Positions 61,047-64,000 of a stretch of DNA of 64,000 bases are shown in pieces. The translations under genes and the position numbers were made by a program. Under the pieces are notes generated by a model. That model ran no database searches. It was not told the DNA's origin and saw only the letters and a list, made by a program, of their open reading frames with translations. The stretch comes from a virus. The stretch is taken from the IMG/VR virus record IMGVR_UViG_3300020446_000006, positions 1 to 64,000 of that record, one strand, 5' to 3'. Position 1 is the stretch's first letter. Every line of letters starts with the position of its first letter.

Positions 61047-61637
61047 ATGAGTAATCTATTCACAAAAATTGGCTATGATGCTTTTCGTGCTGGTATTAAT
61101 CCGCGCACACGTCAGTCGCGCGATTGGTTTCGTAAAAGAGTACAAAGTCTTCGTCGTATCAATCGAACAGAATTGTTACAATCAGATGAACTAAAACTTG
61201 TAAATAAATCGAATCCATTAATTGGTTCTATGAATATGTTTTTCTATGACCCAAAGCACAAAGAGACTTTGCCATACTACGATAGATTCCCGCTAATTAT
61301 CATTGTGGGCCCTGCTAAGGGTGGATTTATGGGTTTAAATCTACATTATTTGGCACCGATATTGCGCGCAAAGTTTCTTGATGAACTTCTGAATATTACA
61401 AATAATAAAAAATACGATGAGACTACACGCTTTCAAATATCATATAAAATGTTACAAGCGACAACGAAGATGAGATACTTTAAACCTTGTATCAAGCATT
61501 ATCTTTTTTCTCAGGTAAAGTCGCGACTTGCAAGAGTTCATGCACCTGAATGGGAGATTGCTACATTTTTACCGACAGCAGATTTTGCAAAAGCTTCTGC
61601 TACTAGTGTATATCGAGAATCAAGGAAGGCGATTTAA
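61047..61637 (+). CDS. Conserved T4-like protein (gp2-position)
   Basis: 196 residues, basic. Landmarks: NPRTRQSRDWFRKRVQSLRR, MNMFFYDPKHKETLPYYDRF and GFMGLNLHYLAPILRAKF, a family that I recall from marine T4-like phages next to gp4. In T4 the gene next to gp4 is gene 2 (DNA end protector), so a similar role is possible but not shown by sequence. The C-terminal segment (EIATFLPTADFAKASA) is conserved in type. It shares one base with the next gene. Confidence 0.6.
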   Translation: MSNLFTKIGYDAFRAGINPRTRQSRDWFRKRVQSLRRINRTELLQSDELKLVNKSNPLIGSMNMFFYDPKHKETLPYYDRFPLIIIVGPAKGGFMGLNLHYLAPILRAKFLDELLNITNNKKYDETTRFQISYKMLQATTKMRYFKPCIKHYLFSQVKSRLARVHAPEWEIATFLPTADFAKASATSVYRESRKAI

Positions 61638-62329
61638 TGTCTATCAATGACCTTAAAAGTATGGCATCAGGCAAACTTGGCTTTGCAAGAACAAATCAGT
61701 TTGCTGTACAACTTCCATCTGAATTTGCAGGTGGTAATCTTCTTTCTTCGATCACATCATTTGCTTTAACAGGACAAATGGGTGGTGGAGATCTAAATAT
61801 TCTATGCACACAAGCGTCATTGCCAGGCAAACAAGTACTAGTACAAGATCGTCGTATTGGTATGGAATATCAGAAGGTTGCAAATGGATATGCAGTTGAT
61901 GATGTATCATTAACCTTTTATGTGTTAAACGATTATGGAATTAAAGATTACTTTGATAATTGGTATGGTTCAGTTGTAATTGACGACTTTAGTGTAGCGC
62001 CATATAAAAGCGAATATGCACGTGATATTAAGATATTACAGTTAAGAAGACCGATTACGTCAAAGTCTTTTAATGTTGGACCTATAAATATTGGTGCAGA
62101 TATTGGAGGTGGTACTGCATATGCATGTCAACTTATCGATGCATTTCCAACCACAATACAAGCAATTGATTTAAGTAACGAATTAGATGGACTTGTACAA
62201 CTTACTGTACAACTTTCTTACACAAACTGGAAACCTGCATCTACAGGATTCCTTGGTGGTTTGATTGCACCAAACTTTGGAGTGAATTTGGGAAGTGGAA
62301 TTGGATCTTCCCTTGGCCGATTATTATAA
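61637..62329 (+). CDS. 54: Tail-tube-fold protein, gp54-like
   Basis: 230 residues (T4 gp54 320). Tube fold: SLTFYVLNDYGIKDYFDNWY corresponds to the central strand and helix of gp19. The N-terminal SINDLKSMASGKLGFARTNQ and QASLPGKQVLVQDRRIGM lie where a tube initiator has them. It sits beside gp26 in a plus-strand operon. It probably forms the ring on gp48 from which gp19 polymerises. The name is by position and fold; sequence divergence from T4 is large. Confidence 0.7.
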   Translation: MSINDLKSMASGKLGFARTNQFAVQLPSEFAGGNLLSSITSFALTGQMGGGDLNILCTQASLPGKQVLVQDRRIGMEYQKVANGYAVDDVSLTFYVLNDYGIKDYFDNWYGSVVIDDFSVAPYKSEYARDIKILQLRRPITSKSFNVGPINIGADIGGGTAYACQLIDAFPTTIQAIDLSNELDGLVQLTVQLSYTNWKPASTGFLGGLIAPNFGVNLGSGIGSSLGRLL

Positions 62330-62338
62330 GGAGTTATA

Positions 62339-63052
62339 ATGGCACTACCGCGATTGAATGAACAGCCACAGTATGAATTAACGATACCATCAACAGGACA
62401 GTTAGTACAATACAGGCCGTTTCTGGTAAAAGAGCAAAAAGTTTTGATTATGGCACTAGAGTCTCAAGATCAGAGACAGCAACTGAACGCAATATTAAAT
62501 TCAATTAATGCATGTGTTCAAGATGTTGATGTACATAAACTTGCAACGTTTGATGTTGAATATGTGTTTACGCAGATTCGTACAAAATCTGTAGGTGAAA
62601 CTACAAAAATTGTAATGAAATGTGCAGAATGTAGTGCAGACAAAACTGTATCTATCGATCTTGAGCAGGTAAAACTTGACGAAGAACCTAAAATAAAAAA
62701 TAAAGTTGTAAATCTAACAAAGGATATTTCTGTTGAATTAAAATATCCAACTTACAATGAGTTTTTAAGAAATACGAATGAACAGTCTTCTGCTGTCGAT
62801 ATGGTCTTTTCATTAATGGGTACATGTATCTCTGCAATTATATTAAATGAAGAAGAGAGAATTGATATTAAAGATGAAACACCAGAAGAGATTGAAAATT
62901 TTATTAACTCTTTAAACGCAGAGCAATTTGAGAAATTAAGAAACTTTGTTGATGAGATACCAAAGATTAGTTTAGATGTAGAATTTGAATGTGAAGCTTG
63001 TAATGCAAAGAACAAACGAACACTGGAGGGCTTAAACGATTTTTTTTCCTAA
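62339..63052 (+). CDS. 26: Baseplate hub-assembly protein gp26 (0-frame product)
   Basis: 237 residues (T4 208). Landmarks: MALPRLNEQPQYELTIPSTG, YRPFLVKEQKVLIMALESQD and FVDEIPKISLDVEFECEACN. Two pairs of Cys (CAEC near residue 98, CEAC near 219) could bind zinc. The family is PF12322-type, T4 baseplate/hub assembly. The last codons hold the slippery heptamer T TTT TTT (63040-63046), and a -1 shift there would give a 295-residue fusion. The next gene is the tape measure, matching the G/GT-tape measure order of other tailed phages. Confidence 0.92.
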   Translation: MALPRLNEQPQYELTIPSTGQLVQYRPFLVKEQKVLIMALESQDQRQQLNAILNSINACVQDVDVHKLATFDVEYVFTQIRTKSVGETTKIVMKCAECSADKTVSIDLEQVKLDEEPKIKNKVVNLTKDISVELKYPTYNEFLRNTNEQSSAVDMVFSLMGTCISAIILNEEERIDIKDETPEEIENFINSLNAEQFEKLRNFVDEIPKISLDVEFECEACNAKNKRTLEGLNDFFS

Positions 63053-63077
63053 ACCTTTCTCATGAGACGCTTGAGAA
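63025..63077 (+). promoter_or_regulatory. Programmed -1 ribosomal frameshift signal
   Basis: Slippery heptamer T TTT TTT at 63040-63046, in register with gp26 codons. An SD-like GGAGGG at 63025-63030 lies 9 bases before it, as in dnaX. Downstream, TTCTCA (63057-63062) and TGAGAA (63072-63077) can pair as a weak 6-bp stem, 10 bases after the heptamer. The 0 frame stops 4 bases after the heptamer, at 63050. Confidence 0.75.
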
Positions 63078-63225
63078 TTTTTACCAGACTAATTACCAGT
63101 TGTTGCAAAATTTTAATTATTCTCTAGCTGATCTTGATAGTATGATACCATGGGAAAGGGAAATATATCTTGCAATGCTCGTAAATGAATTAAGGGAAAA
63201 AGAGTTAGCAGCAAATAGTAGGTAA
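63046..63225 (+). CDS. gp26 frameshift extension (-1 frame)
   Basis: 59 codons in the -1 frame, from the slip site to the stop at 63223, coding FLNLSHETLENFYQTNYQLL, then QNFNYSLADLDSMIPWEREI and YLAMLVNELREKE. The sequence looks like a real protein and not random. No normal start codon is in this frame before 63142, and the frame is closed upstream at 63003, so it can only be made through frameshifting. The product would be gp26 with a 59-residue tail, like the GT form of lambdoid tail chaperones. Confidence 0.72.
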   Translation, partial: FLNLSHETLENFYQTNYQLLQNFNYSLADLDSMIPWEREIYLAMLVNELREKELAANSR

Positions 63226-63229
63226 CGAT

Positions 63230-64000
63230 ATGGCTATTACAATTACACCCACTGGCAGAACTGGAATGAATGTTGGACTATCTGACATTGCTAGCATTCT
63301 ATCTGAGCAAAATCAAGTCTTAGCACAAACTGCAGTATCACAAGAAAAGTTAACTACTGCATTTAAAGATTATTTGACTATGTTAGCCGGCAATCAAATG
63401 GATGATCTACAAGACGAAAGACGTGCCGAAGCCGAATCAAGAAGTGAAGGTGGCAGAGGTATGTCCGGAATATCCAATGCTTTTAGTATGAGCGGAGTTG
63501 TAGGCGGAGTGGGTAGTTACATAGCTGGATTTGCGAAGCGTTTATTACCGGTAGCTCTCGGTCTTTTATTCGGTGATGAGTTGTTAAATGGCATAAGAGC
63601 AGCAATTAATAAGTATTTTGAAAAAGATATATCTGGCGATGTATTTGATGCAATTAAATTAGCTGTTGTAGGTGGTCTCGGTGGATTCTTATTTGGCGGA
63701 GTAAAAGGCGGATTGTATGGTATGCTATTCGGTGTGATGTTCTCGCCGATGGTAAGACAAAAAATTGCTGATGGGTTAGAAACAATTCTAGGCAGAGAAA
63801 TTGACGCAACCGATCCTGCTACATTTGTCACAGCTGGAGCAATTGCTCTTTTACTTCCTGCTGCAATTAAAGCCGCTTTACCGAGTCTACTTGGATTTTT
63901 ATTCTCTCCTACTGGTTTACTTGTTGTAGCCGCAGGATTAACAGCAACTGCTGCATTCAAATATTATACTGACGATAAGTTCAGAGCTGAGATTGATAAA
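63230..64000 (+). CDS. Tape-measure protein (partial, gp29-like position)
   Basis: The first 257 residues of a gene that runs past the window end. It begins ATG 63230 with an AGGTAA site. The N-terminus is polar (ITPTGRTGMNVGLSDIASIL); then come three long hydrophobic stretches (GVGSYIAGFAKRLLPVALGL, LAVVGGLGGFLFGGVKGGLY and a third near residue 210-245), typical of membrane-inserting regions in tape-measure proteins. It follows the gp26 frameshift unit directly, the classical place for the tape measure; in T4 the tape-measure is gp29. Full length cannot be seen. Confidence 0.7.
   Translation, partial: MAITITPTGRTGMNVGLSDIASILSEQNQVLAQTAVSQEKLTTAFKDYLTMLAGNQMDDLQDERRAEAESRSEGGRGMSGISNAFSMSGVVGGVGSYIAGFAKRLLPVALGLLFGDELLNGIRAAINKYFEKDISGDVFDAIKLAVVGGLGGFLFGGVKGGLYGMLFGVMFSPMVRQKIADGLETILGREIDATDPATFVTAGAIALLLPAAIKAALPSLLGFLFSPTGLLVVAAGLTATAAFKYYTDDKFRAEIDK

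Noticed and set aside
63142-63225. Separate small gene starting at ATG 63142
   Set aside because: It would have only 27 codons, with no good ribosome-binding site, and the protein-like sequence begins well before the ATG. The frameshift explanation accounts for the whole open stretch.
63046-63225. Homologue of T4 gp51 after gp26
   Set aside because: T4 gp51 is about 249 residues and has its own start. The open stretch here is only 59 codons and has no start.
1-64000. tRNA, rRNA, CRISPR array, insertion sequence, integrase or attachment site
   Set aside because: No cloverleaf, repeat-spacer array, transposase or integrase motif was seen; gaps between genes are too short to hold most of them.

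Overview
This window is the virion-structure part of the genome of a marine T4-like contractile-tailed phage. Its relatives by protein type are the cyanophages, pelagiphages and related 'exo-T4' myoviruses. Head, neck, sheath, tube, baseplate and packaging proteins are recognisable by family. Intergenic gaps repeatedly carry the T4 late-promoter octamer TATAAATA, and genes are packed with 1-8 base overlaps. No host gene, integrase, tRNA, rRNA or CRISPR array is visible. The host cannot be read from the sequence. The A+T-rich composition and the fibre style suggest a marine bacterium.

Layout. (1) 1-4207, minus strand: fibre-like and tail proteins, including a tail-tube-fold paralogue and a 724-residue FG-GAP propeller adhesin. 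(2) 4306-16719, minus strand: the T4 head-neck-tail block in T4 order, read right to left: gp13, gp14, gp15, gp16, gp17, gp18, gp19, gp20, gp67, gp68, gp21, gp22, gp23, ending in a strong UUCG terminator after gp23. (3) 16766-27701, minus strand: two more propeller adhesins, two very long modular tail fibres and two small attachment proteins. (4) 27814-37606, plus strand: an island of twelve tightly coupled enzyme genes (three nitroreductase-like proteins, a GT-B-like glycosyltransferase, a DegT aminotransferase, a radical SAM enzyme, an SGNH hydrolase, a NodU-type carbamoyltransferase, three GT-A glycosyltransferases and a methyltransferase) set inside the fibre region. (5) 37578-60498, minus strand: fibre/baseplate periphery proteins, then gp6, gp25, a three-part gp5-like spike, gp27, gp53 and gp48. 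(6) 60548-64000, plus strand: gp4, a conserved protein, gp54-like, gp26 and the start of the tape-measure protein.

How it works together. Regions 2, 5 and 6 build the capsid, packaging motor and contractile tail. Regions 1, 3 and part of 5 supply a large set of receptor-binding proteins built from recurring modules (DSAYVxAR-type peptides, Gly-rich hinges, tandem fibre repeats, propellers). The island looks like a self-contained pathway that makes and attaches an aminated, carbamoylated and methylated sugar or similar group. Its target is unknown (fibres, host glycan or DNA).

Most notable points: a well-formed -1 ribosomal frameshift site at the end of gp26, just before the tape-measure gene, giving a G/GT-type chaperone pair; a type-1-copper (amicyanin-like) cupredoxin domain inside the long tail fibre; the twelve-gene modification island; and two apparently degenerate peptidoglycan-hydrolase folds flanking an intact tail lysozyme in a split gp5 locus. 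All function calls come from reading the sequence and remembered family features; no database search was run.
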